The notes beneath the pieces are model-generated. The model searched no databases and was not told the DNA's origin. It was given only the letters and a program-made list of their open reading frames with translations. From Deltaproteobacteria bacterium (GTDB lineage Bacteria; Desulfobacterota; Desulfobacteria; C00003060; C00003106), in the NCBI GenBank assembly GCA_019314005.1, contig JAFDAE010000009.1, positions 1 through 24,480 of the forward strand: 24,480 nt of DNA, written 5' to 3'. The position numbers were made by a program, and so were the translations under genes. Positions 14,772 through 23,505 of this stretch are shown piece by piece (the stretch's first letter is position 1; each line of letters opens with the position of its first letter).

Positions 14772-17275
14772 TTTTTATATTTTTTCCCGCTTCCGCATGG
14801 ACACGGCGCATTCCTACCCACCTTTTTCCCCTCCCGCTTCACGGGTTGTTTGGCGGAAGGCTCGCCATGCGAAAAAGTCATGCTCTGTTCTTTGGGCTTC
14901 TGCATACGGTCAATCTCTTCCGGGCGGACGACCTGTATCTTAAAAAGTGTACCAACAGTGGCCTCTTTAATCCGTTCCACCAGTGCCTGAAACATCATAA
15001 AGCCTTCCTGTTTGTACTCAAGTAGTGGGTCTCTCTGACCATATCCTCGTAGCCCGATTCCCTCTTTTAGGTGATCCATGGCAAGAAGGTGGTCCTTCCA
15101 GGCACTGTCCACCGTCTGCAACATAACCATCCGCTCGAGGGAACGAGCAGTGTCAGCGCCGATGTACTCTTCTTTCTCTTTATACCGATTAACGGCCTCT
15201 TGTATGATATGTTCTTGCAGTCCTTCACGCGTAAGGCCATCCAAAAGAGATCCGTTCAGCTCGATCTTAAAAGCCAACTTATCCTGAACAGCGGTTCCGA
15301 GCCCTTTTAGGTTCCAATCTTCCGGAAGATGCTTTTCGTCGGCGAACTCACCCGCGATCGTCTCTGCCACCTCCCCTATCATCTCTTCAACTAGTGGATA
15401 AATACTATCTTCTCTCAGGGCCTCACGGCGGTAATCATAGATGACCTCGCGTTGTTGATTCATGACATCGTCATACTCAAGTAAATGCTTACGAATATCA
15501 AAGTTGTGGCCCTCGACCTTGCGTTGAGCGTTCTCAATCGCCTTGCTTATCAGTCCATGCTCGATCGGCTCACCCTCTTCAACCCCGAGTCTGTCCATAA
15601 TAGAAGAAATTCGCTCACCCCCAAATATACGAAGAAGATCATCTTCAAGTGCAAGATAAAATCGGGAAGAGCCGGGATCCCCCTGACGACCGGATCTACC
15701 CCGGAGTTGGTTGTCAATACGCCGGCTTTCGTGCCTCTCTGTACCGATTATGCGTAGTCCGCCAAGATCTTGGACACCCTCGCCTAAAACGATGTCCGTA
15801 CCGCGTCCGGCCATATTGGTGGAGAGGGTCACTGTACCCATCTGGCCTGCTTGTGCTATAATTTCCGCCTCTTTTTCATGGTTTTTTGCATTCAGAATAG
15901 AATGCTTGATCCCACTTTTTGTTAGCATCCGGCTCAATTTTTCTGAATTATCGATAGATACCGTACCCACAAGGACCGGCTGTCCCTTTTTGTTCAGTTC
16001 CTTAATCTCTCTGGCTGCTGCTTTAAATTTCTCTTCCTCGGTTTTGTAAATTAAATCAGGAAAATCTTCGCGAACCATGGGAAGATTTGTAGGAATAACT
16101 ACTACATCTAGATTATAAATCTTTTTAAATTCAGCCGCTTCCGTGTCAGCGGTACCTGTCATTCCAGCCAGCTTGTCATACATTCGGAAGTAATTCTGAA
16201 AGGTTACCGAGGCTAAGGTCTGATTCTCATTCTCGACTTTGACGTTTTCCTTTGCTTCAAGAGCCTGGTGCAATCCTTCACTATAACGCCTGCCAGGCAT
16301 GAGCCTGCCGGTAAACTCGTCTACAATGATAACTTCACCATTTTTTACAATATAGTCTACATCGCGTTTAAAGAGAGAGTGGGCCTTGAGTGCCTGATTT
16401 AGGTGGTGTAGTATTTCGATACATTTGGGCTCATAGAGGTTATCTACCTGTAAAATTTTTTCACAGCGTGCAATTCCTTCTTCTGTAAGGATCGCTGCAC
16501 GCGCCTTCTCATCAATGGTATAATCACTATCACGTCGCAAACGAGGTATGACCGTATTCAGTTGATAGTACAAGGAAGTCGATTTCTCAGCAGGCCCGGA
16601 GATAATTAAGGGCGTCCTCGCCTCATCAATCAGTATGCTGTCCACCTCATCCACGATCGCATAATAATACTCCCTCTGCACCAGTTCCTCTTTTGAGAAC
16701 TTCATGTTGTCACGCAAATAGTCAAAACCAAACTCGTTGTTCGTTCCATACGTGATATCAGCAGAGTATGCTTTTCTGCGTTCTTCCTCATCCAGGCCAT
16801 GGACAACGTTGCCGACAGACAGACCTAAAAAATTATATATAGCCCCCATCCATTCGGTATCTCTTTTGGCAAGGTAGTCATTCACGGTTACCACATGAAC
16901 TCCTTTACCGGTTAGGGCATTTAAATAAACGGAAAGAGTCGCAGCCAAGGTCTTCCCCTCACCTGTCTTCATTTCCGCAATCTTACCCTGATGAAGAACG
17001 ATTCCTCCTATTAGCTGCGCATCAAAATGGCGCATCTTGAGAGTGCGTACAGATGCCTCACGGACGACCGCAAACGCCTCGGGGAGGATTTCATCAAGGG
17101 ATGCGCCCTGTTCGAGACGTTCACGTAATGTGGACGTCATGGCCTTTAAGTCGTTATCGCTCAATTCCTTTATCTTAGGCTCGAGGGAATTGATTTGGTC
17201 AACAATTGGTTGTAATCTTTTAAGCTCTCGCTCGTTCTTGCTTCCGAATACTTTTTTGAGCAAATTTCCTATCAT
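14753..17275 (-). CDS. secA: Preprotein translocase ATPase SecA
   Basis: SecA drives export of unfolded preproteins through SecYEG. The 840-residue protein is complete. Motif I MKTGEGKT is at 102-109, the DEAD-equivalent [14 protein letters not shown] near 208-221, the motor-2 region with NMAGRGTDI and the arginine-finger region [11 protein letters not shown], and the C-terminal zinc segment [13 protein letters not shown] (C825, C827, C836, C837) that binds SecB and phospholipid. The ATG at 17275 has only a distant AAAGGA. It is followed on the same strand by the overlapping argJ, an unusual partner for secA. Confidence 0.98.
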   Translation of the reverse strand: MIGNLLKKVFGSKNERELKRLQPIVDQINSLEPKIKELSDNDLKAMTSTLRERLEQGASLDEILPEAFAVVREASVRTLKMRHFDAQLIGGIVLHQGKIAEMKTGEGKTLAATLSVYLNALTGKGVHVVTVNDYLAKRDTEWMGAIYNFLGLSVGNVVHGLDEEERRKAYSADITYGTNNEFGFDYLRDNMKFSKEELVQREYYYAIVDEVDSILIDEARTPLIISGPAEKSTSLYYQLNTVIPRLRRDSDYTIDEKARAAILTEEGIARCEKILQVDNLYEPKCIEILHHLNQALKAHSLFKRDVDYIVKNGEVIIVDEFTGRLMPGRRYSEGLHQALEAKENVKVENENQTLASVTFQNYFRMYDKLAGMTGTADTEAAEFKKIYNLDVVVIPTNLPMVREDFPDLIYKTEEEKFKAAAREIKELNKKGQPVLVGTVSIDNSEKLSRMLTKSGIKHSILNAKNHEKEAEIIAQAGQMGTVTLSTNMAGRGTDIVLGEGVQDLGGLRIIGTERHESRRIDNQLRGRSGRQGDPGSSRFYLALEDDLLRIFGGERISSIMDRLGVEEGEPIEHGLISKAIENAQRKVEGHNFDIRKHLLEYDDVMNQQREVIYDYRREALREDSIYPLVEEMIGEVAETIAGEFADEKHLPEDWNLKGLGTAVQDKLAFKIELNGSLLDGLTREGLQEHIIQEAVNRYKEKEEYIGADTARSLERMVMLQTVDSAWKDHLLAMDHLKEGIGLRGYGQRDPLLEYKQEGFMMFQALVERIKEATVGTLFKIQVVRPEEIDRMQKPKEQSMTFSHGEPSAKQPVKREGKKVGRNAPCPCGSGKKYKKCCGRT

Positions 17276-17307
17276 TTAATAACACGGTATCCTTTCATCC
17301 AATTTTT

Positions 17308-17392
17308 GATGGTTTCGTAAGGAGTCTTGTTTTCCCTCCCTGGAGAGGGACTTATAGGAAAAGGGTGGTTTTGGACTTTTTACGAAACCGTC
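17308..17392. repeat. 85-bp palindromic element, same end family as 1153-1313
   Basis: The ends are GATGGTTTCGTAAGGAGTC (17308-17326) and, inverted, GACTTTTTACGAAACCGTC (17374-17392). Inside is a short CCCTCC-CTGGA-GAGGG hairpin. It lies just upstream of secA on the minus strand, in a 353-bp gap whose remainder (about 17393-17560) shows no gene, so it is part of the secA leader or promoter region. Confidence 0.8.
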
Positions 17393-17560
17393 AAGGATTG
17401 TTACTTATATAACAGTTGTAAGGGTAATACACTCTTTGTTGTTTTTCAATCTTTTTAAAAATGGCCGGATACGAAATGATTGAAGAATTGAATACAGAAG
17501 ACAGAGGACGGAGGATAGAGGGCAGTTTAAAAACAATTAGTCACTGCATACTGCGAATAG

Positions 17561-17628
17561 GAGGCTGTCCGAGAATTATGTCCGTAACGAAACAGAGTGA
17601 GAACGAGAAAAAATTCTCGGACAGCCTC
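17561..17628 (-). terminator. 17-bp perfect inverted repeat after the M23 peptidase gene
   Basis: GAGGCTGTCCGAGAATT (17561-17577) is exactly complementary to AATTCTCGGACAGCCTC (17612-17628), with a 34-nt loop. The right arm abuts the peptidase stop codon at 17629, so the transcript would end in a strong hairpin. A T-rich stretch follows only about 25 nt later, so terminator function is likely but not typical. It may be another dispersed palindrome. Confidence 0.5.
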
Positions 17629-18537
17629 TTAGTCAAGAATGTACTTTTGCGGATTAATAGGGATACCGTTTACATTAACTTCATAATGAAGGTGCGGCCC
17701 GGTGCTTCGTCCGCTATTCCCTAACAAGGCAATTTTATCGCCACGTTTGACCCTGCTACCCCTTTTCACTGTACACTTTTTGAGATGTCCGTAACGCGTA
17801 ACAACTCCATGGCCGTGATTGATAATAGCCATCAATCCGTAAGCGCCCTTTTTGCCGACAAAGGTAACCACCCCAGAAGCGGGTGCGACAATGGGAGTGC
17901 CCGCTCGAGCGGCTATATCCAATCCCTTGTGAAATTCACGGCGTCCGGTAAAGGGTGAGGTCCGATACCCGAATCTCGAAGATACCCAACCAACAGTAGG
18001 TCGAACGGACGGTGTAGCAGCAAGTAAAGATCTTTGATTTTCCAAAGAAACAACAATATCTTGGAAACTCTTCGTTTGTAGATCAGAGGCCACCTTGAGA
18101 TGTTCAAGTTGTTCGTGCATATCACGAACAAGGGCATTGTGTTTTTTTGTTAAAGGAAGGTCTGCATCAAGATCATCCGGAAGAGAACCACCAACCCCAA
18201 AAATAGCCTGCTTATCACGAGGTTTATCTATGTTGGCAATAATACGTATTTTTTCATCAAGCTTTCTTAGTTGTAACATGTCCTGCTTCAGGGTGTTGAT
18301 TTCTTCGGAAAAGGCCTGAATTTGAGAACGTTGTGTTTCGATTTCACCCTGAAGGAAGTCGCTGCCGGTGCGGGAGATCTTCATCCTACCATAATCCAAA
18401 AAGACATAACACGTACCGATAGAAGCAATTATAAAGAAACAAACAGCGAAACGAAACCAAAATCTGGAAAATTTGAATTGCTTAACCCGAGATGTGCATT
18501 CAGGAATAATCAGGAATGTCCAATCCTTGCGTGCCAC
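17629..18537 (-). CDS. Membrane-anchored M23 (LytM-type) peptidoglycan peptidase
   Basis: The 302-residue protein has a basic N-terminus, one transmembrane helix at about 28-48, a periplasmic coiled-coil segment (about 60-170, QRSQIQAFSEEINTLKQDMLQLRKLDEKI), and a C-terminal M23 domain. The zinc motif residues are present: H203 and D207 in FHKGLDIA, H248-250 region in RYGHLK and H282-x-H284 in PHLHYEV. It can therefore be an active endopeptidase, unlike the degenerate activators of amidases. It should act on the cell wall at the inner-membrane outer face. The start is GTG at 18537, with GAGG seven bases upstream and a good promoter 49 bp away. A hairpin follows the stop. Confidence 0.94.
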   Translation of the reverse strand: MARKDWTFLIIPECTSRVKQFKFSRFWFRFAVCFFIIASIGTCYVFLDYGRMKISRTGSDFLQGEIETQRSQIQAFSEEINTLKQDMLQLRKLDEKIRIIANIDKPRDKQAIFGVGGSLPDDLDADLPLTKKHNALVRDMHEQLEHLKVASDLQTKSFQDIVVSLENQRSLLAATPSVRPTVGWVSSRFGYRTSPFTGRREFHKGLDIAARAGTPIVAPASGVVTFVGKKGAYGLMAIINHGHGVVTRYGHLKKCTVKRGSRVKRGDKIALLGNSGRSTGPHLHYEVNVNGIPINPQKYILD

Positions 18538-18585
18538 GGTTCAACCTCATCCTTAAAAGTTAAACAAACTCAACAAATTAAATAG

Positions 18586-18614
18586 AATATAGATCAATCC
18601 ACGAAACTTGTCAA
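18586..18614 (-). promoter_or_regulatory. Near-consensus sigma-70 promoter of the M23 peptidase gene
   Basis: On the minus strand TTGACA (18609-18614) is followed by exactly 17 nt and TATATT (18586-18591), 11 of 12 consensus bases. The predicted start near 18579 gives a leader of about 40 nt to the GTG at 18537. This is the clearest promoter in the window. Confidence 0.75.
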
Positions 18615-18896
18615 GCAACTAAATATGGGCCGTTGGACTCCCCATACTTATATATTTATCGGTCATGTCTCAATATTTATAAAGTACTTTTTATCAAAAT
18701 ACCTTATAAGGCCTTAAAAAAATACTACATTTTTGCAAAGGCCTCTTATCAGCACAAGCAATTTCAGTACCATTGCCTTGATAAAATAAAAATAATAATA
18801 ATTATAGCATATTATGCGCGATCAAACAAAAAAATGTCCTATTTTATGTGAGCACTCTTTTGCACAGTGTGAATACAAAATAGCACAAGAGAAAAT
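18615..18896. other. AT-rich intergenic region without a recognised gene
   Basis: This 282-bp stretch is markedly richer in A and T than its surroundings (for example a run of AATAAT near 18790). It contains a TTTGCAAAGGCCTC segment near 18733 resembling half of the palindrome at 19383-19402, and a CCTTATAAGG palindrome. Short open frames here have no ribosome site or protein-like composition. No RNA gene is recognised. Confidence 0.5.
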
Positions 18897-19349
18897 TTAA
18901 CAACCCCGCAACATTGCAGTCTCATCACAGTCTGGGAATTTTACACATTTTATGCATTCAGCCCATATTTTTTGTGGAAGTTGAGATTTGTCTATAACCC
19001 GAAAACCGTGTCTCTCAAAAAATTTTTGTTGATATGTCAGGGTAAAAATTCGATCCCCCCCCAGTGACTTTGCATCTTCAAACGCGGCCTCTATTAACTG
19101 GGAGCCAATCCCGCGGCCTTGGTATTCTTCAACAACAGCCAAGGAACGTATCTCTAATAGATCTTCCCAGCAAATATGTAGAGCACAGGTGGCAATTACA
19201 CGACCATTCTCTGCTTCATAGACATTGAAGTCTCTCAGGTAGTCATATAACTCACTAACAGCACGAGGAAGGAGCTGCCCTCTGTCAGCATATGCCTTCA
19301 GAATGTTATATATTGGTTTTACGTCCCGAATGGTCGCCTTACGGATCAT
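18897..19349 (-). CDS. GNAT N-acetyltransferase, short ArgA-like
   Basis: This 150-residue GNAT protein resembles the short N-acetylglutamate synthase-like enzymes found where a full ArgA is absent; they would make N-acetylglutamate for arginine synthesis. It shows MIRKATIRDVKPIYNILKAYADRGQLLPR at the N-terminus, the acetyl-CoA loop QGRGIG at 77-82, and the typical end WAECIKCVKFPDCDETAML with paired cysteines. The ATG at 19349 is chosen by family alignment; a Shine-Dalgarno sequence is poor. An upstream in-frame start would run into the tRNA gene. It lies 60 bp downstream of tRNA-Phe on the same strand and may be read from the tRNA promoter. Pairing with argJ elsewhere in the window supports an arginine role. 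Confidence 0.82.
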   Translation of the reverse strand: MIRKATIRDVKPIYNILKAYADRGQLLPRAVSELYDYLRDFNVYEAENGRVIATCALHICWEDLLEIRSLAVVEEYQGRGIGSQLIEAAFEDAKSLGGDRIFTLTYQQKFFERHGFRVIDKSQLPQKIWAECIKCVKFPDCDETAMLRGC

Positions 19350-19382
19350 ATTTTTCAAAGGTCTTGACAGGAGACAGGATAT

Positions 19383-19402
19383 GAGACCTTTGCAAAGGTC
19401 TC
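19383..19402. repeat. 20-bp perfect palindrome GAGACCTTTGCAAAGGTCTC
   Basis: The palindrome has no loop and lies 7 bp past the 3-prime end of tRNA-Phe and 33 bp before the GNAT start. It could serve as a protein-binding dyad, a processing signal or part of a dispersed repeat. A shorter relative is at 6667-6682, and half-site-like copies are near 3078 and 18733. Confidence 0.85.
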
Positions 19403-19409
19403 GGTATGA

Positions 19410-19482
<73 letters not shown>

Positions 19483-19695
19483 AAACCTATTTTTCATAAT
19501 GACTTGATTTGATTATTGAAATGTTGCTTTGTACGCCACATTTCTGATTTTGTGATCTAATATTTTCAATAAGTTATGGTACCATGAACCATGTAGCGGC
19601 TGGAAGGTTTTTAGCTAATTCCTGGCCTGGTGTCAAGAAATTTTATGGCTATTATTTTCTTATATATTTTCCTATATGATATAGAAACAACGACC

Positions 19696-20490
19696 TCAGG
19701 ATCTAAGGCCACCGTATACATATTGTAAAATCGCTGCTACTGTAATTGCCGCGGTTTCGCCGCGCAATATCCTTGGTCCTAAAGATACTTGCACATATCC
19801 ATAATCTATCGCAGCATTGATCTCTGCTGATGTAAATCCCCCCTCCGGACCAATCACACCAATAATCTTTTCCGCCTTTGGCATTCCATCTAAAAAGTAT
19901 TTCAGAGACGTATCCGGTCCGGAAACTCTGTCCTGGCCACTCTTAGTTTCACTACGGACACCATCTATATTCTCTATGCAAAATATCATCTTAAGATCGT
20001 ATTCTTCTTCAGAACGGATTATTTCATCAAAGTGACCAAGCGGTTTAATTTCAGGCGCCACACTCCGACCACACTGTTTTAATGCCTCATGTGCAATCTT
20101 TGTCCATCGGTCATAACGAGATTTGGCTCGTCCGCTATCAAACTTGGGAACAGAGCGCTGAGCCCAAAAAGGGATATAAGTTGTCACACCCAGTTCCGTG
20201 ACCTTTTGAATTACCCAGTCCATCTTAGAGCCCTTAAGACAGGCCTGGGCAATGGTGACACAAACTGGAGATTCCCTAATTACCTGGGTTGAATGCAAAA
20301 TAGACAATGTTATACACTGAGGTGAGATAGAGACAATCTTGCACTCGTATTCCGTGCCCTCACCATCAAATATCATAATTCTGTCACCCGGTTCGAGTCG
20401 AAGAACATTACGGATATGCCTTACATCAGAACCGGTTAATGCAGGGTTCCCAGATAAGATTGAACTCTTATTTAAAAAAAATCTCCTCAT
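19696..20490 (-). CDS. rsmE: 16S rRNA (uracil1498-N3)-methyltransferase RsmE
   Basis: RsmE is a SPOUT-fold, SAM-dependent enzyme that methylates U1498 of 16S rRNA in the assembled 30S subunit. The 264-residue protein has the N-terminal PUA-like domain with DVRHIRNVLRLEPGDRIMIFDGEG (22-45). The trefoil-knot SAM site follows: KMDWVIQKVTELGV, GPEGGFTSAEI at 214-224 and SLGPRILRGETAAI at 236-249. Length and motifs are normal. The ATG at 20490 has a weak ribosome site. It is divergent from the receiver-dNTPase operon, sharing a 194-bp regulatory region. Confidence 0.96.
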   Translation of the reverse strand: MRRFFLNKSSILSGNPALTGSDVRHIRNVLRLEPGDRIMIFDGEGTEYECKIVSISPQCITLSILHSTQVIRESPVCVTIAQACLKGSKMDWVIQKVTELGVTTYIPFWAQRSVPKFDSGRAKSRYDRWTKIAHEALKQCGRSVAPEIKPLGHFDEIIRSEEEYDLKMIFCIENIDGVRSETKSGQDRVSGPDTSLKYFLDGMPKAEKIIGVIGPEGGFTSAEINAAIDYGYVQVSLGPRILRGETAAITVAAILQYVYGGLRS

Positions 20491-20539
20491 TTTTTTGCTG
20501 TATTATTAAGGTTTTCCTTTACGAAACACTATTCTTTCA

Positions 20540-20567
20540 ATTATAATAAATATTAGGTTTCTTCAAA
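20540..20567 (-). promoter_or_regulatory. Possible rsmE promoter
   Basis: On the minus strand an exact TATAAT (20540-20545) is preceded by 16 nt and TTTGAA (20562-20567). It would start a leader of about 45 nt. The -35 box is weak and TATAAT also reads on the other strand in this AT-rich patch. Confidence 0.4.
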
Positions 20568-20576
20568 CCAATAATT

Positions 20577-20595
20577 GATGGCTTCGTAAAAAGTC
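20577..20595. repeat. Single end of the GATGGC-TTCGTAAAAAGTC element
   Basis: GATGGCTTCGTAAAAAGTC matches the ends of the elements at 1153-1313 and 17308-17392. Its only inverted partner is a short TTTACGAAAC at 20518-20527, on the opposite side from that expected for an intact element, so this looks like a remnant or a reversed arrangement. Confidence 0.7.
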
Positions 20596-20618
20596 TTCAA
20601 TTACTACCGCTTAATAAC

Positions 20619-20647
20619 TTGACCTTAAAGATATAACTGTGTAATGA
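20619..20647 (+). promoter_or_regulatory. Possible promoter of the receiver-dNTPase-CBS operon
   Basis: TTGACC (20619-20624) with 17 nt spacing to TAATGA (20642-20647). The -35 is good and the -10 poor. It lies 37 bp before the ATG at 20685. Confidence 0.3.
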
Positions 20648-20684
20648 ACAATTATTAGCTTAGTCGTCTTAGGGGAGAAAATCA

Positions 20685-21047
20685 ATGGCGCATATCATGG
20701 TAATAGATGATGAAGATCATATCAGGCATCTCTACAAAGAAGAGTTAACGGATAATGGCCATGAAGTAAGTCTTGCCGGAACTGCAAAAGAAGCCTTGGA
20801 TCAAATAAGGACCAGCACGTTCGACCTGGCGATCTTAGATATTAAACTCGGAGATACAAATGGACTGGATCTTCTCCAGCACATCCGCAAACAGGCCCCT
20901 GAACTTCCCGTCATCCTGTGTACTGCTTATGATTCTTTTCAGGAACATAATCGGGCGGCTGCCGCCACAGATTATGTGGTAAAATCTTTTGACCTGACTA
21001 AGTTAAAAAACACCATATCCAAAATCCTCAGCAAGACCGCAGATTAA
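20685..21047 (+). CDS. Single-domain response regulator (CheY-like receiver)
   Basis: The 120-residue protein is a receiver domain alone: acidic DDED at 8-11, phospho-acceptor D52 (LAILDIKL), T80 (LCTAYDS) and K100 (VVKSFD, with Ser where Pro is usual). With no output domain it must act by protein contact or in a phosphorelay. GGGGAG lies eight bases before the ATG. Its stop codon shares one base with the dNTPase start (TAATG), so the two are translationally coupled, which ties its function to that enzyme or to the shared operon. No histidine kinase gene is in the window. Confidence 0.93.
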   Translation: MAHIMVIDDEDHIRHLYKEELTDNGHEVSLAGTAKEALDQIRTSTFDLAILDIKLGDTNGLDLLQHIRKQAPELPVILCTAYDSFQEHNRAAAATDYVVKSFDLTKLKNTISKILSKTAD

Positions 21048-22084
21048 TGGAATTTAATATTCGTAACCAACTCGAAGAAAAAGAACGAGCCATCCTTTCC
21101 CCTTTTGCTGTTTTAAGTGTAAATACAAAAGGTCGCCTTGTACCGGAACCGCCTTGCAGTATCAGGACAGAGTTTCAGAGAGACAGGGACCGTCTTGTAC
21201 ATTCCAAAGCATTTCGCCGTCTCAAACACAAGACACAGGTCTTTTTGTCTCCTACAGGCGATCACTACCGTACCCGCCTTACACATACGCTGGAAGTTGC
21301 CCAAGTTGCCCGTACTATTGCCCTCGCCCTTGGGCTGAACGAAGCATTGACCGAAGCCATCTCATTAGGACATGACCTTGGCCATACTCCTTTCGGTCAT
21401 GCCGGAGAAGCCGTTCTTAACGAGATATTTCCCGAAGGATTTGCACACAATGAACAAAGCCTGCGTGTAGTAGACAAACTGGAAAAAAACGGCAAGGGTC
21501 TGAACTTGACTGTCGAGGTCCGAGACGGAATACTAAAACACTCCAAGGGCAAAAAAGAACTCTTCCCTGAAGACGCCGGAGACTTGGCCCAAACCATGGA
21601 AGGAAGAATGGTCAGAATTTCTGACATAATCACGTATGTAAATCACGATTTGGATGATGCCCTACGGGGTGGAGTGATTGTAATGGCCGATATTCCAAAG
21701 ACGTGTCTTAGGGTAATAGGAGATACCCACTCAAAAAGAATAGACACCATGGTTAAAGATCTCATACTTAACACGCTCAAGGACCCTTCAAATATACGAA
21801 TGAGCGACGACGTCCATGAAGCAATAATCATGCTTCGAGACTTTCTGTATGCACATGTCTATGATGTCAATGAAGTCCATGACGATTTCATCCGATCTAA
21901 AAAAATCGTTTTTGAATTATATAATGCCCTACTCACAAATGACACCCTGTTTAACAAGGAAATCGGCAAGAGAACCGAATCAAGAGAGCGGGATGTGTGC
22001 GACTTCATAGCCGGCATGACCGACAGATACGCCCTTTATCTATATGAAAAAATATTTCTTCCCAAGCCGTGGAAGATTTTTTGA
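21047..22084 (+). CDS. dNTP triphosphohydrolase (dGTPase-like HD-domain protein)
   Basis: The enzyme class converts dNTPs to deoxynucleosides and triphosphate and so limits dNTP pools; some members resist phage. The 345-residue protein has the family start FRRLKHKTQVFLSP and RTRLTHTLEVAQVAR (H80), the HD pair H109-D110 in SLGHDLGHTPFGHAGE with H113 and H118, the substrate segment FAHNEQSLRVV, and the later metal aspartate in VRISDIITYVNHDLDDAL. The length fits the short dGTPase-like type, not the longer enterobacterial Dgt. It starts at TAATG, coupled to the receiver gene, and is followed after 16 bp by the CBS gene. Confidence 0.93.
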   Translation: MEFNIRNQLEEKERAILSPFAVLSVNTKGRLVPEPPCSIRTEFQRDRDRLVHSKAFRRLKHKTQVFLSPTGDHYRTRLTHTLEVAQVARTIALALGLNEALTEAISLGHDLGHTPFGHAGEAVLNEIFPEGFAHNEQSLRVVDKLEKNGKGLNLTVEVRDGILKHSKGKKELFPEDAGDLAQTMEGRMVRISDIITYVNHDLDDALRGGVIVMADIPKTCLRVIGDTHSKRIDTMVKDLILNTLKDPSNIRMSDDVHEAIIMLRDFLYAHVYDVNEVHDDFIRSKKIVFELYNALLTNDTLFNKEIGKRTESRERDVCDFIAGMTDRYALYLYEKIFLPKPWKIF

Positions 22085-22100
22085 AAGGAGAAAACCGTTT

Positions 22101-22709
22101 ATGCGAATCAGATCCTTAATGATCAAAGACCCGATCACCATTGCAGAAGACGCGTCCATCAAGGACGCTCTCGACCTCATGAACAATCATTCTATCCGCC
22201 ACCTCCCTGTGATAAACCACGAAAATAAGTTTATAGGGTTTGTTACCCTGACAGACCTTAAGCAGGCGTTTATACCATCCATGGTAACAGACCTGTCACT
22301 AAAAGATATCATGGTAAAGGATCCCATTATACTATCCCCGGACGCTAATATTGAATCCGCTGCTCGAATTATCTATAAACACAAAATCGGTGGGATACCT
22401 GTGGTTGAAGACAACAAACTGGTCGGAATTATTACAATAACGGACATTCTTGAAGCATTCGTCAGCATGATGGGAATCCTGACCACTAGTTCTCGCGTAG
22501 ATGTAGCGCTTGGCAGCAAGGCAGACGCCTTTAAAGAAGTCTCTCACATCATACAAGACAATGGAGGTCAGATCATAAGTGTAGGGATGGCACCCCACAG
22601 AAAAGATGAAAATATCTATTATTTCAGATTGAAACCATGTGAGGTGCAACCGATCGCAGACTCGCTTGAAAAAAGCGGGTATCAGGTAATTAACCACGAA
22701 TCGACTTGA
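22101..22709 (+). CDS. CBS-pair and ACT-domain protein (AcuB-like)
   Basis: The 202-residue protein has two CBS motifs (about 6-55, MIKDPITIAEDASIKDAL...FVTLTDL, and 69-121, MVKDPIILSPDANIESAA...IITITDIL). An ACT-like domain follows at about 131-198 (RVDVALGSKADAFKEVSHIIQDNGGQIISVGM). CBS pairs commonly bind adenine nucleotides and ACT domains bind small ligands, so it is a likely sensor; the ligand is unknown. The ATG at 22101 with AAAGGAG ten bases upstream decides the start. It is third in the receiver-dNTPase operon and overlaps the convergent BtpA gene by 20 bp. Confidence 0.88.
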   Translation: MRIRSLMIKDPITIAEDASIKDALDLMNNHSIRHLPVINHENKFIGFVTLTDLKQAFIPSMVTDLSLKDIMVKDPIILSPDANIESAARIIYKHKIGGIPVVEDNKLVGIITITDILEAFVSMMGILTTSSRVDVALGSKADAFKEVSHIIQDNGGQIISVGMAPHRKDENIYYFRLKPCEVQPIADSLEKSGYQVINHEST

Positions 22710-23505
22710 TTTTTTTCATAAAACTAGAGGCTTGTTTAAAGTCTACTCGATTGCGCCAGTTGCCTCCCTTTTTGAAGCTGCTTCCGACGATCGCTCCATC
22801 TGAAAGGGGGAAAAGCTCACTGGCATTTCCCAGCGAAAGCCCGCTTCCGATCAGAACAGGGACAGAAACCGCTTTTTGTATCCGTTCTATATCGCTTACC
22901 GTTGGGGAGGAACCGGTCTTTAAGCCTGTAACGATCACCGCGTCACCACCGCAGCTTTCCACATCATGAGCCTGTTCTTCCAGAGATCGATCCGATAGAA
23001 TATGGTGGCTTCCGTGCTTCACATGAAAGTCGCCGAAAATCATTATATCATCCGCCTTTAGCGCTGACCGATATCGAAGCGCCTCAGGCCCTGCCGCCTC
23101 TATAATGCCGCTGTTCGATCTATAGGCATTTGCCAGTTCAAAGGCACGAACCCACTTTGCACCCACTGCCGCGGCCACAGCCAACGCCTGACACACACCG
23201 TTGATGTGACAATTGATACCAATAGGAATCTTGACCTTCTGTACAAGAACGCTCGCCACTGCTGAAAGCCCTGCCACAGTTTCCGGACCTATACGCTCGG
23301 GTTTGCAGTATGGTAAATCCCAGATATTTTCAACCTGAAGACCGTCCACCCCAGCCTCTTCGAGCATCAGCGCCTCTTCCTCTGCTTGCGCGAAAACCCT
23401 CTTCATACCCCCTGCCTCATAGCGCGGTGCACCAGGAAGGGGAAGGAGATGCACCATGCCAATGACCGGTTTGTCTGTATTAAACAGTTCTTTAAATCTT
23501 GTCAT
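22690..23505 (-). CDS. BtpA/SgcQ-family TIM-barrel protein
   Basis: The 271-residue protein matches the BtpA family: VIGMVHLLPLPGAPRY at the N-terminus, AGVDGLQVENIWDLPYCK, IPIGINCHINGVCQALAVAAAVGAKWVRA, and FGDFHVKHGSHH. A C-terminal phosphate-binding-like VPVLIGSGLSLGNASELF...DGAIVGSSFK suggests an enzyme acting on a phosphorylated compound. In cyanobacteria BtpA affects photosystem I; here the substrate is unknown. GGAGG precedes the ATG, which overlaps the upstream DUF6178-like stop as ATGA, so the two form an operon. Confidence 0.9.
   Translation of the reverse strand: MTRFKELFNTDKPVIGMVHLLPLPGAPRYEAGGMKRVFAQAEEEALMLEEAGVDGLQVENIWDLPYCKPERIGPETVAGLSAVASVLVQKVKIPIGINCHINGVCQALAVAAAVGAKWVRAFELANAYRSNSGIIEAAGPEALRYRSALKADDIMIFGDFHVKHGSHHILSDRSLEEQAHDVESCGGDAVIVTGLKTGSSPTVSDIERIQKAVSVPVLIGSGLSLGNASELFPLSDGAIVGSSFKKGGNWRNRVDFKQASSFMKKIKSIRG

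Noticed and set aside
14645..15025. Plus-strand open frames opposite secA and argJ
   Set aside because: They overlap conserved SecA and ArgJ coding sequence, and their composition is not protein-like.
18633..18851. Short plus-strand frame in the AT-rich gap
   Set aside because: It has no ribosome site, a skewed Tyr/Lys/Ile composition expected from AT-rich DNA, and no recognisable motif.
20685..22709. Receiver-dNTPase-CBS operon as a proven antiphage system
   Set aside because: dGTPase-like enzymes are mostly housekeeping and no other defence genes or mobile elements are near; it is kept only as a finding to test.
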